Source of the DNA: Micromonospora lutea
GTDB lineage: Bacteria; Actinomycetota; Actinomycetes; Mycobacteriales; Micromonosporaceae
Assembly: GCF_016863535.1 (NCBI RefSeq)
Contig: NZ_BOPB01000024.1
Span: 1 to 32,696, forward strand
Length of the DNA: 32,696 bases
Direction: 5' to 3'
Part shown: in pieces, positions 8,474-16,323 of the stretch
Layout of the letters: the number at the start of each line of letters is the position of its first letter
How positions within the stretch are numbered: the first letter of the stretch is position 1
Notes under the pieces: model-generated
What the model was told of the DNA's origin: nothing
Databases searched by the model: none
What the model saw: only the letters and a program-made list of their open reading frames with translations
Translations under genes and position numbers: made by a program

Positions 8474-9522
8474 TGTCCGCACTCTCCGATCAACTGGTGT
8501 CGATCGCCACGCTGGTGTACCTGCTGGCGATGATCAGCCACGCCGTCGAGTACGCCCTCGGCAACTCGCGCGCCAGGGCGGTCGCGGCCCCGTCCCGCGA
8601 GCTGGTCGGCGCGGCGGTGGGTGGCGCTGCGGCGTCCGGCACGGTCGCGGACGCCCGCGACGCCGCAGGTGACGTGGCCACCGCCGGTGCGTTGGCGGCA
8701 GGTGGCACGGTCGGTGGTGCCGAGTCGGGCGCGGGGGCACCGGGCCGGGCCGAACGCACCGCGTGGCGGGCGGAGCTGGGCGGCCGGATCGCCGTCGGGC
8801 TGACCGCCGTGGCCGCCGCGCTGCACCTGGCGGCGCTGGTCACCCGCGGTCTCGCCGCCGACCGGATGCCGTGGGGCAACATGTACGAGTTCGTGCTCAC
8901 GGTCTCGTTCATCGGGGTCGCCGCCTGGCTGACGGTGCTGGTGAAGTGGCCGTTCCTGCGTCGCCTCGGGCTCTTCCTGACGCTGGTGATGGTGCTGCTG
9001 GTGGCTACCGCCGAGCTGGTGCTCTACACCCCCATCGTGCCGCTGGTGCCGGCACTCAACTCGTACTGGTTCATCGTGCACGTGTCGACCATCGTCTTCG
9101 CCTCGGGCCTGTTCCTGCTGGGCGCGGTGCCGGCGGCGGCGTACCTGATGCGGGCCGGGTACGAGGACGGCAAGCGCAGCTTCCCGTACACCCTGGCGAA
9201 GCGGCTGCCGGCGGCGGCCGGGCTGGAACGGCTCACCTTCGTGCTGCACGCCTTCTCGTTCCCGATCTTCACCTTCGCGGTGATCGCCGGGGCGATCTGG
9301 GCCGAGGCGGCCTGGGGTCGCCCGTGGGGCTGGGACCCGAAGGAGACCTGGGCCTTCATCTCCTGGGTGGTGTACGCCGGCTACCTGCACGCCCGCGCCA
9401 CCCCGAGCGTGAAGCGGAACGTGACCGCCTGGCTGGCCATCTTCGGCTTCCTGACCGTGATGATGAACCTCTTCGGCGTGAACATCTTCTTCGAGGGCCT
9501 GCACTCCTACGGCGGCCTCTGA
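8473..9522 (+). CDS. ccsB: c-type cytochrome biogenesis protein CcsB (CcsA/ResC family)
   Basis: A 349-aa polytopic protein with the tryptophan-rich haem-handling motif WGWDPKETWAFISW and the upstream PWGNMYEF signature, plus conserved histidines in YWFIVHVS and VLHAFSF. It partners ResB in haem export and ligation. The ATG at 8473 overlaps the resB stop; a GTG at 8470 is an alternative that adds one residue. Residues about 33-100 between the first two membrane segments form an Ala/Gly-rich low-complexity loop longer than in most homologues. The gene ends the cytochrome c operon. Confidence 0.94.
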   Translation: MSALSDQLVSIATLVYLLAMISHAVEYALGNSRARAVAAPSRELVGAAVGGAAASGTVADARDAAGDVATAGALAAGGTVGGAESGAGAPGRAERTAWRAELGGRIAVGLTAVAAALHLAALVTRGLAADRMPWGNMYEFVLTVSFIGVAAWLTVLVKWPFLRRLGLFLTLVMVLLVATAELVLYTPIVPLVPALNSYWFIVHVSTIVFASGLFLLGAVPAAAYLMRAGYEDGKRSFPYTLAKRLPAAAGLERLTFVLHAFSFPIFTFAVIAGAIWAEAAWGRPWGWDPKETWAFISWVVYAGYLHARATPSVKRNVTAWLAIFGFLTVMMNLFGVNIFFEGLHSYGGL

Positions 9523-9594
9523 CCGCCAGACGTATTGCAGGACGCCGTTGCGGCGCTACCGCGGTGACCGTTGATGGACACCGACGGGTCGACC

Positions 9595-9810
9595 TCAGCT
9601 TGAATGTCGGGCCGACACCGGCCGATGCCGCCGCAGCGTCTCGCTGACGCGCAGGGTGACCTGATAGGCGGTCTCCGGCACGTCGGCCAGCTCGATCCGC
9701 TCAGACCGCAGTGCGAGCTGGGCGTGCAACTCACGGGCGATGGCGTCACGCAGCTCGACCTGTAGCGGCGACAGCCCGTCCGGCTGGCCGACGACGTACG
9801 CGTCCGACAT
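9595..9810 (-). CDS. Small protein of unknown function (71 aa)
   Basis: A short, soluble, mostly helical protein with no motif I recognise. The ATG is at 9810. The reading frame has sensible codon use and an internal charged helix (about residues 18-45), which argues for a real gene. It lies downstream of, and in the same direction as, the Cys-motif gene at 9947-10204, separated by 136 bp that contain an inverted repeat. It may belong to the regulatory block with the XRE/DUF397 pair. Function unknown. Confidence 0.5.
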   Translation of the reverse strand: MSDAYVVGQPDGLSPLQVELRDAIARELHAQLALRSERIELADVPETAYQVTLRVSETLRRHRPVSARHSS

Positions 9811-9876
9811 GCCTCAATGCTGTCGTCGCCCGTCGTCCCGGTCCACCGCCGGTGAGATTTCCCCAAGTATGTCGAG

Positions 9877-9921
9877 ATCTTGGACATTTTCTGTTCTTCG
9901 CTTACGGGAATTGTCCAAGAT
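9877..9921. repeat. Inverted repeat in an AT-richer gap
   Basis: Perfect 10-bp arms ATCTTGGACA (9877-9886) and TGTCCAAGAT (9912-9921) flank a 25-nt centre. The surroundings (about 9856-9925) are visibly less GC-rich than the neighbours. The centre is longer than usual for an intrinsic terminator and there is no T tract. It may be an operator for the 71-aa gene starting at 9810, or a paired binding site for the nearby HTH protein. Role inferred only. Confidence 0.5.
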
Positions 9922-9946
9922 TTACTCGATGTCCTGGCGTTGACCG

Positions 9947-10204
9947 TCAGCGGTGGGTTCGCGGGGCGGCCCAGCCGAGGAAACGGTCGTGCAGTGCGGC
10001 GGGCTTCGGCGCGTCGTGGGGGTTGAGGCGGTACAGATCCTCGACCGCGTCGTACAGCAGCCCGGCGAGGTAGATCGACAGGGCCACGTGACTGTCCCGG
10101 TACTCGGCGAGCAGGGCCAGCCGGGCGGTGGCGCAGGGCCACGGTGCGGCGCAGGCCCGACACAGCCAGAGCGGCCGGAGCGCGACGTGGAACTGCGACG
10201 TCAT
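9947..10204 (-). CDS. Conserved small protein with a CxxC...PWPC motif (85 aa)
   Basis: The N-terminus reads RPLWLCRACAAPWPC, three closely spaced cysteines (residues 15, 18 and 25) that could bind a metal, followed by a helical region with aromatic and acidic residues. I know similar small proteins beside XRE/DUF5753 genes in actinobacteria, sometimes labelled flavin reductase without real support. The ATG at 10204 is preceded by AGGAG at about 9 nt. It is divergent from the XRE regulator, sharing a 234-bp promoter region, which suggests control by that regulator. Biochemical function unknown. Confidence 0.65.
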   Translation of the reverse strand: MTSQFHVALRPLWLCRACAAPWPCATARLALLAEYRDSHVALSIYLAGLLYDAVEDLYRLNPHDAPKPAALHDRFLGWAAPRTHR

Positions 10205-10438
10205 CTGCGTACTCCTGTCTGCCGGTCGGCTGGCGGCGGGGCCGTCCGTCGCCGACGTGCCGGACGGCCCCGCGTCGGTTGCGCCCGTCCTTTCGGATCG
10301 GATCCGGGCGGTTCCGATGGGGACAGTCTGGTGCGCCGCCGACTACTCTCGGAAGGCATCCGATCGCCCTGTGTGCCTGGTCTGTCCCCCGGTGAGGGCG
10401 GTGAGAAACGCGGATCCGACTGGTGAGGAGTGGTGTGG
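10205..10438. promoter_or_regulatory. Divergent promoter region of the XRE/DUF397 block
   Basis: The gap separates the minus-strand Cys-motif gene from the plus-strand XRE gene. A TACTCT hexamer at 10344-10349 is a possible -10 for the XRE gene, and GAGGAG (10425-10430) is its ribosome-binding site. A GGATCGGATCC segment near 10296-10306 contains a small palindrome. No strong -35 element was found. Confidence 0.35.
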
Positions 10439-11230
10439 ATGGACGAGCGGTCGCGAGTGCTGATCGAGGAGCTGCGACACATGCGGGCGGCGCGCAAGGT
10501 GACGCAGGAGGACCTGGCCCGCGCGATCAACTATTCGCCGTCGACAGTGGCCATGGTGGAGACCGAGGCGCGCAAGCCGCCGCCCGACTTCTGGGAGCGG
10601 GCGGACGCGGCGCTGGACACCGGCGGCGCGTTCGTCCGGATGCTGGCCCGGTTCGGTTCGCCGCAGTGGATGCGGGAGTGGGAGGCGAACGAGCGGCAGG
10701 CCACCGTGTTGCGGTCGTTCGAGAACACAGTGGTGCCGGGTCTGCTGCAAACCTCGGCGTACGCCCGCGCGCTGTTCCGCAGCGTCGGGCTCTACGACGA
10801 GGCGGAGGTGGAGCGGCGGGTGGAGGCGCGGTTGGCCCGGCAGGCGGTGCTCGCCGGCGAGCAACCGCCGCAGCTCGTCACGGTCCTCGACGAGCATGTG
10901 CTGCGCCGCCCGGTGGGCGGGCCGGTGGTGATGCGCGAGCAACTGTGGCGGCTAATCAAGCTGGCCACCGAGCATTCCCGGGTACGGCTGCACGTGGTGC
11001 CCGCCTCGGTCGGCGCGTATCCGGGTGTCGCCGGGGCCTTCGTGCTGGCTACCCTTCCCGGTGGGGAGGATGTGGCCTATCTGGACGATCAGCTCAAGGG
11101 CCAGGTGATCGACCACACCGAGGACGTGCTGGCGATCCGGGCCTCCTGGGAGGCGATCCAGGGCGAGGCGCTGCCACCCCGGCAGTCGATCGAGTTGTTG
11201 ACGGAGGTGGCGGAGTCATGGCGGAGCTGA
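10439..11230 (+). CDS. XRE-family transcriptional regulator with DUF5753 domain
   Basis: A protein of about 263 aa with an N-terminal helix-turn-helix (residues 8-60: ARKVTQEDLARAINYSPSTV) and a DUF5753 region that includes the characteristic PGLLQTSAYARAL segment. This is the WhiJ-like architecture, expanded in streptomycetes and relatives and usually paired with a DUF397 protein. The ATG at 10439 is chosen because GAGGAG ends 8 nt upstream; GTG codons at 10430 and 10433 overlap or crowd that site. The DUF397 gene starts inside its 3' end. Members are thought to repress developmental or secondary-metabolism genes, with the DUF397 partner modulating them; targets here are unknown. Confidence 0.93.
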   Translation: MDERSRVLIEELRHMRAARKVTQEDLARAINYSPSTVAMVETEARKPPPDFWERADAALDTGGAFVRMLARFGSPQWMREWEANERQATVLRSFENTVVPGLLQTSAYARALFRSVGLYDEAEVERRVEARLARQAVLAGEQPPQLVTVLDEHVLRRPVGGPVVMREQLWRLIKLATEHSRVRLHVVPASVGAYPGVAGAFVLATLPGGEDVAYLDDQLKGQVIDHTEDVLAIRASWEAIQGEALPPRQSIELLTEVAESWRS

Positions 11231-11409
11231 CCGACGCCCGGTGGCGCACCAGCACCCGGAGCAGCACCAACGGCGGCAACTGCGTCGAGGTGGCCGACAA
11301 CCTGCCCGGCCTGGTCGCGGTCCGGGACAGCAAGGACCGCGATGGCGCGGTGCTGACCTTCGGCCCGGCGGCCTGGCGAGCGTTTGTGGAGGCGACCCGC
11401 CGACCCTGA
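11218..11409 (+). CDS. DUF397 domain protein (63 aa)
   Basis: A tiny protein with the family signature: W-R-x-S-T-R-S near the N-terminus, then GGNCVEVA, AVRDSKD and a closing aromatic stretch LTFGPAAWRAFV. The ATG at 11218 lies within the last codons of the XRE gene (13-bp overlap), so the pair is translationally coupled. DUF397 proteins typically accompany DUF5753 regulators and include the developmental protein BldB; direct binding to the upstream partner is the working model. No membrane segment or enzymatic motif is present. Confidence 0.92.
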   Translation: MAELTDARWRTSTRSSTNGGNCVEVADNLPGLVAVRDSKDRDGAVLTFGPAAWRAFVEATRRP

Positions 11410-11483
11410 CCGGCCGCCACGCTGGACCGCCCGGCATCGGCATCTGCGGGCCGGTCACCCAGCCGGACGGCGTGGTCGTCGAT

Positions 11484-11506
11484 GCCGCGCGAACCTTCGG
11501 CGCGGC
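11484..11506. terminator. Hairpin between convergent genes
   Basis: GCCGCGC and GCGCGGC (7-bp stem, 9-nt loop) lie between the DUF397 stop (11409) and the convergent transglutaminase stop (11550). There is no T tract, which is common for actinobacterial terminators. Either transcript could use it. Confidence 0.4.
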
Positions 11507-11549
11507 TTGGACCGCTGGTTCGGATCGGCGCGACTCCGACCTGTGCGGC

Positions 11550-12437
11550 TCAGATCGGTTCGTCGCGGGCGCGCAGCCCGTTCGTGACGACGGCGGGGAC
11601 GCGTAGGCGTTTGTCCGCGTACAGCAGGCGCAGCTCGTCGGCGTGCTGGTCGGGCTCGCGGGTGAGGCGGGCCAGCTCGTCGAAGAGGGCCATCCGCTCA
11701 TCGTCGATCTTCTCGAAAGGGCCGGGCATCACGCCCCAGGCGTCCCACGGCAGCAACTCCACCCCGTGCAGCGCGGCGGCGTCGCGCATCAGGTTGCCCG
11801 CGATCCACCACCAGCCACTTTCGTCGATCCCGCGTAGCCCGAAGGTGTCCGGGTCGGCCTCCCCGGCGCGGCAGCGGGCCCACGCCTCTCCGGCGACCAG
11901 GAACCGGTCCCGCGGCACGTCGGTGATGTCGAAGTCGAGGTCGAGGAGTTCGTGGTGGCGTGCGTCGAGCTGGGCGTCGACCATGATCCAACGACCCTGC
12001 TCGGTGCTCCGGTACTCCGCCACCCAGTGGTCCTCGTACCAGTTGTCGACGAAGTAGTCGCCGAACCCGCACCGGGCACGAGCCGGTACGCCCCGGGCCC
12101 GCAGCGCGGTGACCATCAGCAGGGAGTAGTGCCGACAGTTGCCGGCCACTCGCTGCTCGGGAACACGCGGGACGGTCAGCGGCTGATCGTCCGGGGTGTC
12201 CGCGATCCGGGCGAGGATTTCGTCGGCGCGCCGCAGGTGCACGGTCTGCCGGTCGGCGTCGGTCAACGTCACCCCGTACTCCCCGGCGACGTGCTCGTGG
12301 ATCAGCAACCCCTGGATCGTCCGGGCGATCCCCGCCGGATCCGACGGCACCGCGTCGAGCAGCGATGCGTACGACCCGGCGGAGGACAGCCGACCCGGCT
12401 GCGCGAAGCGGGAGACATCCGTCCGGTCCTGATCCAT
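11550..12437 (-). CDS. Transglutaminase-like superfamily protein
   Basis: A 295-aa cytoplasmic protein with a transglutaminase/protease core. The catalytic triad is visible as Cys101 (AGNCRHYS), His137 (WYEDHWVAEY) and Asp154 (IMVDAQLD). No signal peptide or membrane segment is seen. The start at 12437 follows GAAGGAG at 6 nt. Bacterial proteins of this class are usually thiol hydrolases or peptidases rather than protein cross-linkers; the substrate is unknown. It stands alone: it converges on DUF397 and diverges from the menaquinone decarboxylase gene. Confidence 0.85.
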   Translation of the reverse strand: MDQDRTDVSRFAQPGRLSSAGSYASLLDAVPSDPAGIARTIQGLLIHEHVAGEYGVTLTDADRQTVHLRRADEILARIADTPDDQPLTVPRVPEQRVAGNCRHYSLLMVTALRARGVPARARCGFGDYFVDNWYEDHWVAEYRSTEQGRWIMVDAQLDARHHELLDLDFDITDVPRDRFLVAGEAWARCRAGEADPDTFGLRGIDESGWWWIAGNLMRDAAALHGVELLPWDAWGVMPGPFEKIDDERMALFDELARLTREPDQHADELRLLYADKRLRVPAVVTNGLRARDEPI

Positions 12438-12744
12438 CTGTGACTCCTTCGCAAGAACACGGCCACGATGGGCACGGCGGTCCGGCTGCGGCACGCAGGG
12501 CCGGCTGGGTGGTCTGTCCCCGGCTGGGCGAAGCAAGCATCGCAGGATTCGCCGAATCGCGATGTCCCGCAGCGATCCGCTCGCGCTCTCAGCTCGACAG
12601 GCGACAACCACCACCTCCGGTGCCGGCGACAAGCGGTGCCAGGCACGCGGGCATGGCGCGGCGCCGGGCGAGGTGGGGCGTGCCACAGGGTGTACGGCCA
12701 CCCGGCGTGGGCAGGACCGGAGGGAGTAGGACAGACTTGCGGGC
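12438..12744. other. 307-bp intergenic region upstream of the UbiD-type gene
   Basis: No gene is seen here. The left end holds the ribosome-binding site of the transglutaminase gene. The right half contains GGCGTGCC (12677-12684) and CCACCCGGCGT (12698-12708) separated by 13 nt; the same two words, 15 nt apart, occur upstream of mqnE at 25056-25089. TAGGAC at 12727-12732 is a weak -10 candidate for the decarboxylase gene, which lacks a good nearby Shine-Dalgarno sequence. Confidence 0.4.
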
Positions 12745-14205
12745 ATGGCGGCTCGTGGCTTTCCGTACACCGATCTGAAGGACTTTCTCGCGGCGCTGGA
12801 GCGCGAGGGCGAACTGCGGCGCGTGGGCGTCCCGGTCGACCCGACGCTGGAGATCAGCGAGATCGTCACCCGGACGGTACGGGCCGATGGGCCGGCGCTG
12901 CTGTTCGAGCAGCCCACCCGGGGCGAGATGCCGGTGGCGATCAACCTCTTCGGCACCGAGAAGCGCACCGCGATGGCGCTCGGCGTCGAGTCGCTGGACG
13001 AGATCGGCAACCGGATCGGCGAGATGCTCAAGCCGGAGCTGCCGGTGGGCTTCGCCGGCATGATGGGCGGCCTCGGCAAGGTCATGCAGCTCAAGTCGAT
13101 GCCGCCGAAGAAGGTCAAGACGGCGCCCTGTCAGCAGGTGGTCTACCGGGGTGACGATGTCGACCTCAACCGGCTGCCGGGGCTCCAGGTGTGGCCGGGC
13201 GACGGCGGGATCTTCCACAACTTCGGGCTGACCCACACCAAGCACCCGGAGACCGGCAAGCGGAACCTGGGCCTCTACCGGCTCCAGCAGCACAGCCACA
13301 ACACCCTCGGCATGCACTGGCAGATCCACAAGAACTCCACCGCGCACCACGCCGTCGCCGAGCGACTCGGCCAGCGGTTGCCGGTCGCCATCGCCATCGG
13401 CTGCGACCCGGTGGTCAGCTACGCGTCGAGCGCGCCACTGCCCGCTGACATCGACGAGTACCTGTTCGCCGGCTTCCTACGCGGCGAGCGGGTGGAGATG
13501 GTCGACTGCCTCACCGTGCCGTTGCAGGTGCCGGCGCACGCGCAGATCGTGCTGGAGGGCTACCTGGAGCCGGGTGAGCGGCTGCCGGAGGGTCCGTTCG
13601 GTGATCACACCGGCTTCTACACCCCGGTCGAGCCGTTCCCGGTGCTGCACGTCGAGGCGATGACCATGCAGCGTGACCCGGTCTACCACTCGATCGTCAC
13701 CTCGAAGCCGCCGCAGGAGGACCACGGTCTCGGCAAGGCCACCGAGCGGATCTTCGCGCCGCTGCTGCGGTTCCTGATCCCGGACATCGTCGACTACGAC
13801 CTGCCGGCGGCGGGGGTGTTCCACAACTGCGCGATCGTGTCGATCCGCAAGCGCTACCCGAAGCACGCCCAGAAGGTGATGAACGCGATCTGGGGCGCGC
13901 ACATGATGTCGCTGACCAAGCTGATCGTGATCGTGGACGAGGACTGCGACGTGCACGACTACCGCGAGGTCGCCTTCCGCGCGTTCGGCAACGTCGACTA
14001 CGCCCGGGACCTGCTGCTCACCGAGGGGCCGGTGGACCACCTGGACCACTCCTCGTACCAGCAGTTCTGGGGCGGCAAGGCTGGCATCGACGCCACCCGC
14101 AAGCTTCCCGAGGAGGGCTACCACCGGGGCTGGCCGGAGGAGATGACCATGACTCCCGAGGTCGTCTCGCTGGTCGACAAGCGGTGGAAGGAGTACGGCA
14201 TCTGA
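12745..14205 (+). CDS. UbiD-family decarboxylase of menaquinone biosynthesis
   Basis: A 486-aa UbiD-type (prenylated-FMN-dependent) aromatic acid decarboxylase. Family marks are TGKRNLGLYRLQ, the GMHWQIHKN block, IGCDPV and LPEGPFGDHTGFYTP, which holds conserved acidic residues. In futalosine-pathway actinobacteria the UbiD-type protein decarboxylates the prenylated dihydroxynaphthoate late in menaquinone synthesis (called MqnL in some recent work). The assignment rests on linkage to a UbiA prenyltransferase (1-bp TGATG overlap), a UbiX protein that would supply the prenyl-FMN cofactor, and mqnE in the same window. Its length is normal for the family. Confidence 0.93.
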   Translation: MAARGFPYTDLKDFLAALEREGELRRVGVPVDPTLEISEIVTRTVRADGPALLFEQPTRGEMPVAINLFGTEKRTAMALGVESLDEIGNRIGEMLKPELPVGFAGMMGGLGKVMQLKSMPPKKVKTAPCQQVVYRGDDVDLNRLPGLQVWPGDGGIFHNFGLTHTKHPETGKRNLGLYRLQQHSHNTLGMHWQIHKNSTAHHAVAERLGQRLPVAIAIGCDPVVSYASSAPLPADIDEYLFAGFLRGERVEMVDCLTVPLQVPAHAQIVLEGYLEPGERLPEGPFGDHTGFYTPVEPFPVLHVEAMTMQRDPVYHSIVTSKPPQEDHGLGKATERIFAPLLRFLIPDIVDYDLPAAGVFHNCAIVSIRKRYPKHAQKVMNAIWGAHMMSLTKLIVIVDEDCDVHDYREVAFRAFGNVDYARDLLLTEGPVDHLDHSSYQQFWGGKAGIDATRKLPEEGYHRGWPEEMTMTPEVVSLVDKRWKEYGI

Positions 14206-15119
14206 TGGCCGCCACCGCCGTGCAGCCCGCCGAACGCCCCGGGCGGGTGAAGTCCTTCCTCAAGCTCGTGGCGATCGAGCACTCGGTGTTCGCGCTGCCG
14301 TTCGCGTACCTGTCCGCGCTGACCGCGATGCAGGTGAACGGCGGGCGGGTGCGCTGGCTCGACCTGCTGCTGATCACCGTGGCGATGGTCGGGGCGCGGA
14401 CGTTCGCGATGGCCGCGAACCGGATCCTGGACCGCCGGATCGACGCGCGGAACCCGCGTACCGCCAACCGGGAACTGGTGACCGGGGCGGTGAGCCTGCG
14501 GACGGCCTGGACCGGCGCGGGCATCGCGCTGGTGGTCTTCCTGGCCGCCGCCGCCCTGCTCAACCCGCTCTGCCTGGTGCTCGCGCCGCTGGCCGTGGTG
14601 CCGCTGGTGGTCTACCCCTACGGCAAGCGGTTCACCAACTGGCCGCACGCCATCCTGGCCGTCGCCCAGCTGGTCGGCCCGGTCGGGGCCTGGCTGGCGG
14701 TCACCGGCACCTTCGCCGGTTCCGGGCCGGCCTGGCTGCTCGGCGCGGCCGTCGGGCTGTGGATCGGCGGGTTCGACCTGATCTACGCCTGCCAGGACGA
14801 CGAGGTGGACCGCGAGATCGGCGTGCGCAGTGTGCCGGCCCGGTACGGTCGCCGCTTCGCGCTGCACGCCTCCACCGTGGCGCACGTGGTCACCTTCGCG
14901 CTGTTCGGCTGGTTCGGCGTGCTGGTCGGTTTCGGTTGGCTCTGGTGGATCGGGCTGGCACTCACCGCCGTCGCCTTCGCCTACCAGCACCTGGTGGTCA
15001 CGCCGACCGACCTGAGCCGGGTCAACCGGGCGTTCTTCACCGCGAACGGTTTCGTCGGGATCGCGTTGTTCGCCTTCGCCCTGCTCGACCTGGTCGTCCG
15101 GCTCGGCCTGAGCGCCTGA
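14205..15119 (+). CDS. mqnP: UbiA-family prenyltransferase of menaquinone biosynthesis
   Basis: A 304-aa integral membrane prenyltransferase with eight or nine membrane helices. Both Mg-pyrophosphate motifs are present: NRILDRRID (about residues 72-80) and DLIYACQDDEVDREIG (about 191-206). It attaches a polyprenyl chain to the naphthoate nucleus. Often annotated as 4-hydroxybenzoate polyprenyltransferase, but actinobacteria make menaquinone, and the UbiD/UbiX/MqnE context favours the 1,4-dihydroxy-6-naphthoate enzyme MqnP. The ATG at 14205 overlaps the decarboxylase stop; GAAGGAG lies about 11 nt upstream. Confidence 0.92.
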   Translation: MAATAVQPAERPGRVKSFLKLVAIEHSVFALPFAYLSALTAMQVNGGRVRWLDLLLITVAMVGARTFAMAANRILDRRIDARNPRTANRELVTGAVSLRTAWTGAGIALVVFLAAAALLNPLCLVLAPLAVVPLVVYPYGKRFTNWPHAILAVAQLVGPVGAWLAVTGTFAGSGPAWLLGAAVGLWIGGFDLIYACQDDEVDREIGVRSVPARYGRRFALHASTVAHVVTFALFGWFGVLVGFGWLWWIGLALTAVAFAYQHLVVTPTDLSRVNRAFFTANGFVGIALFAFALLDLVVRLGLSA

Positions 15120-15128
15120 TCGCGGGTG

Positions 15129-16142
15129 TCAGAAAGGGGGCGTTCCTACGCCGGAGGCGGCAGGAAGGGGCCCTTCCTTCGCGAGGGCGTAGCGGGCGCT
15201 CTCCATGGTCCAGTCGATGGTGCCGCGAACGGCCCGGGCCACGCCGTCCAGGTGGGCGGTGACGGCAGGGTCCAGCGCCGGACCGAACGAGGGTGCCGTG
15301 GCCCGCAGGCTGACGAAACGGCGCATCGACTCGTGCCAGCGCTCGGCCGCCAGGCCGATGGCGGTGGACACCGGCACGTGGTGCGCCGCGGCCAGCGCCA
15401 GCACCAGGTTGTGCCCGCCGGAGATGGCCGCGTCCCGGTCCAGCGAGGCGATGTCGTTGTACCAGGAGAGCAGGTCGTTACCGACGGCGCGGAGTTGACC
15501 CAGCTGAGGGTGGTGGTACACCGCGTCGGGCAGCGGTCGGCCAGTGATGAACTCCACAAGCGGATACGACACGTACGCCGCTGAGGTGGCCCGACGCAGC
15601 TCGACGTACTCCTCGACGCCGGGCGCGTGCCCGGTCGCCTTGTTGACCGCCTCCTGCCAGCTGCCGTCGAGGTGGTGGGCGACCGCGTCGGCGAAACGCA
15701 ACCGCCAGTGGGCCGGCATCCGGCGCTGCGGCTCCCGCCAGGCGCTGACCAGCAGCCGGCGCAGTGGACCGACCAGACCCGGGTGCCGCAGCCGGGGGCC
15801 GTCGCGCAGCACCGCGACCGCGCCGTCGCGCAACGCTCGAATCTCCTCCGGAGCATTGCGGTCGCAGGCGTCGTCGACCAGGAAGAACCAGGTGAACAAC
15901 GCGGTCAGCATGCGCAGGTCGGCTTCGGTGGCGTCCGGATAGAGCCGACCCGCGTAGCGGGCGAAACCGGCCCGTCCCAGCCGTTCGCGTGTCGGCGCGT
16001 CCAACGGCAGCTCCGACGCCAGCCACCCCTGCACATCGTCGGCATGCGGGGAGAACTGCGACGGAACGGGACAGGCGGCACGCAGCGCCAACAGGGTGTC
16101 GTGGGCGCAGCGGGCCGACGACGAGATGATCTCGTCGCTCAT
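15129..16142 (-). CDS. Terpene synthase (class I terpene cyclase)
   Basis: A 337-aa class I terpene cyclase. The metal-binding motif is DDACD at residues 90-94. The NSE triad is Asn229, Ser233 and Asp237 in NDIASLDRD, with Asp in place of the usual final Glu. Arg183, 46 residues before Asn229, fits the pyrophosphate sensor, and the Arg317-Tyr318 pair fits the conserved RY near the C-terminus. The ATG at 16142 follows GGGAAG. The last 16 residues (from Lys322) and the stop come from a 48-bp repeat element. The gene lies convergent to mqnP (9-nt gap), between the menaquinone genes, with no P450 or methyltransferase beside it. The product cannot be predicted; geosmin- and methylisoborneol-type synthases are excluded by size and context. 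Confidence 0.92.
   Translation of the reverse strand: MSDEIISSSARCAHDTLLALRAACPVPSQFSPHADDVQGWLASELPLDAPTRERLGRAGFARYAGRLYPDATEADLRMLTALFTWFFLVDDACDRNAPEEIRALRDGAVAVLRDGPRLRHPGLVGPLRRLLVSAWREPQRRMPAHWRLRFADAVAHHLDGSWQEAVNKATGHAPGVEEYVELRRATSAAYVSYPLVEFITGRPLPDAVYHHPQLGQLRAVGNDLLSWYNDIASLDRDAAISGGHNLVLALAAAHHVPVSTAIGLAAERWHESMRRFVSLRATAPSFGPALDPAVTAHLDGVARAVRGTIDWTMESARYALAKEGPLPAASGVGTPPF
15131..15178. repeat. 48-bp paired-palindrome element, copy B (3' end of terpene synthase gene)
   Basis: Two 17-mers, AGAAAGGGGGCGTTCCT (15131-15147) and AGGAAGGGGCCCTTCCT (15162-15178), match at 14 of 17 positions and start exactly 31 bp apart. The right unit is a perfect palindrome around a central G. Read on the minus strand the element encodes the C-terminus of the terpene synthase and part of its stop codon. 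Same family as 6099-6146 and 30570-30617. Confidence 0.75.
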
Positions 16143-16323
16143 CACACTTCCCATCTGTCTGCCCACGCGTCCGTCTCCGGCAGCATGCCAGCTCCCGGTG
16201 GCCCCCGCAGACCCGTCGGGCATCAGGGGGCGTAACGGCTCAGCCTGCGGCGATCATGGACACCTCGGACACGCTTTCCGGGGTGCTCGACCGGGGCGAC
16301 CGGCGACCAGGCAGGCTGAGGGG

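Noticed and set aside
10205..10438. Possible extra small gene upstream of the XRE regulator
   Set aside because: Frames here lack a convincing start and the region reads as a divergent promoter with the XRE ribosome site at its end.
12438..13118. N-terminal extension of the transglutaminase-like gene beyond 12437
   Set aside because: The extension runs antisense into the UbiD-type gene and is compositionally unlike a protein; GAAGGAG supports the start at 12437.
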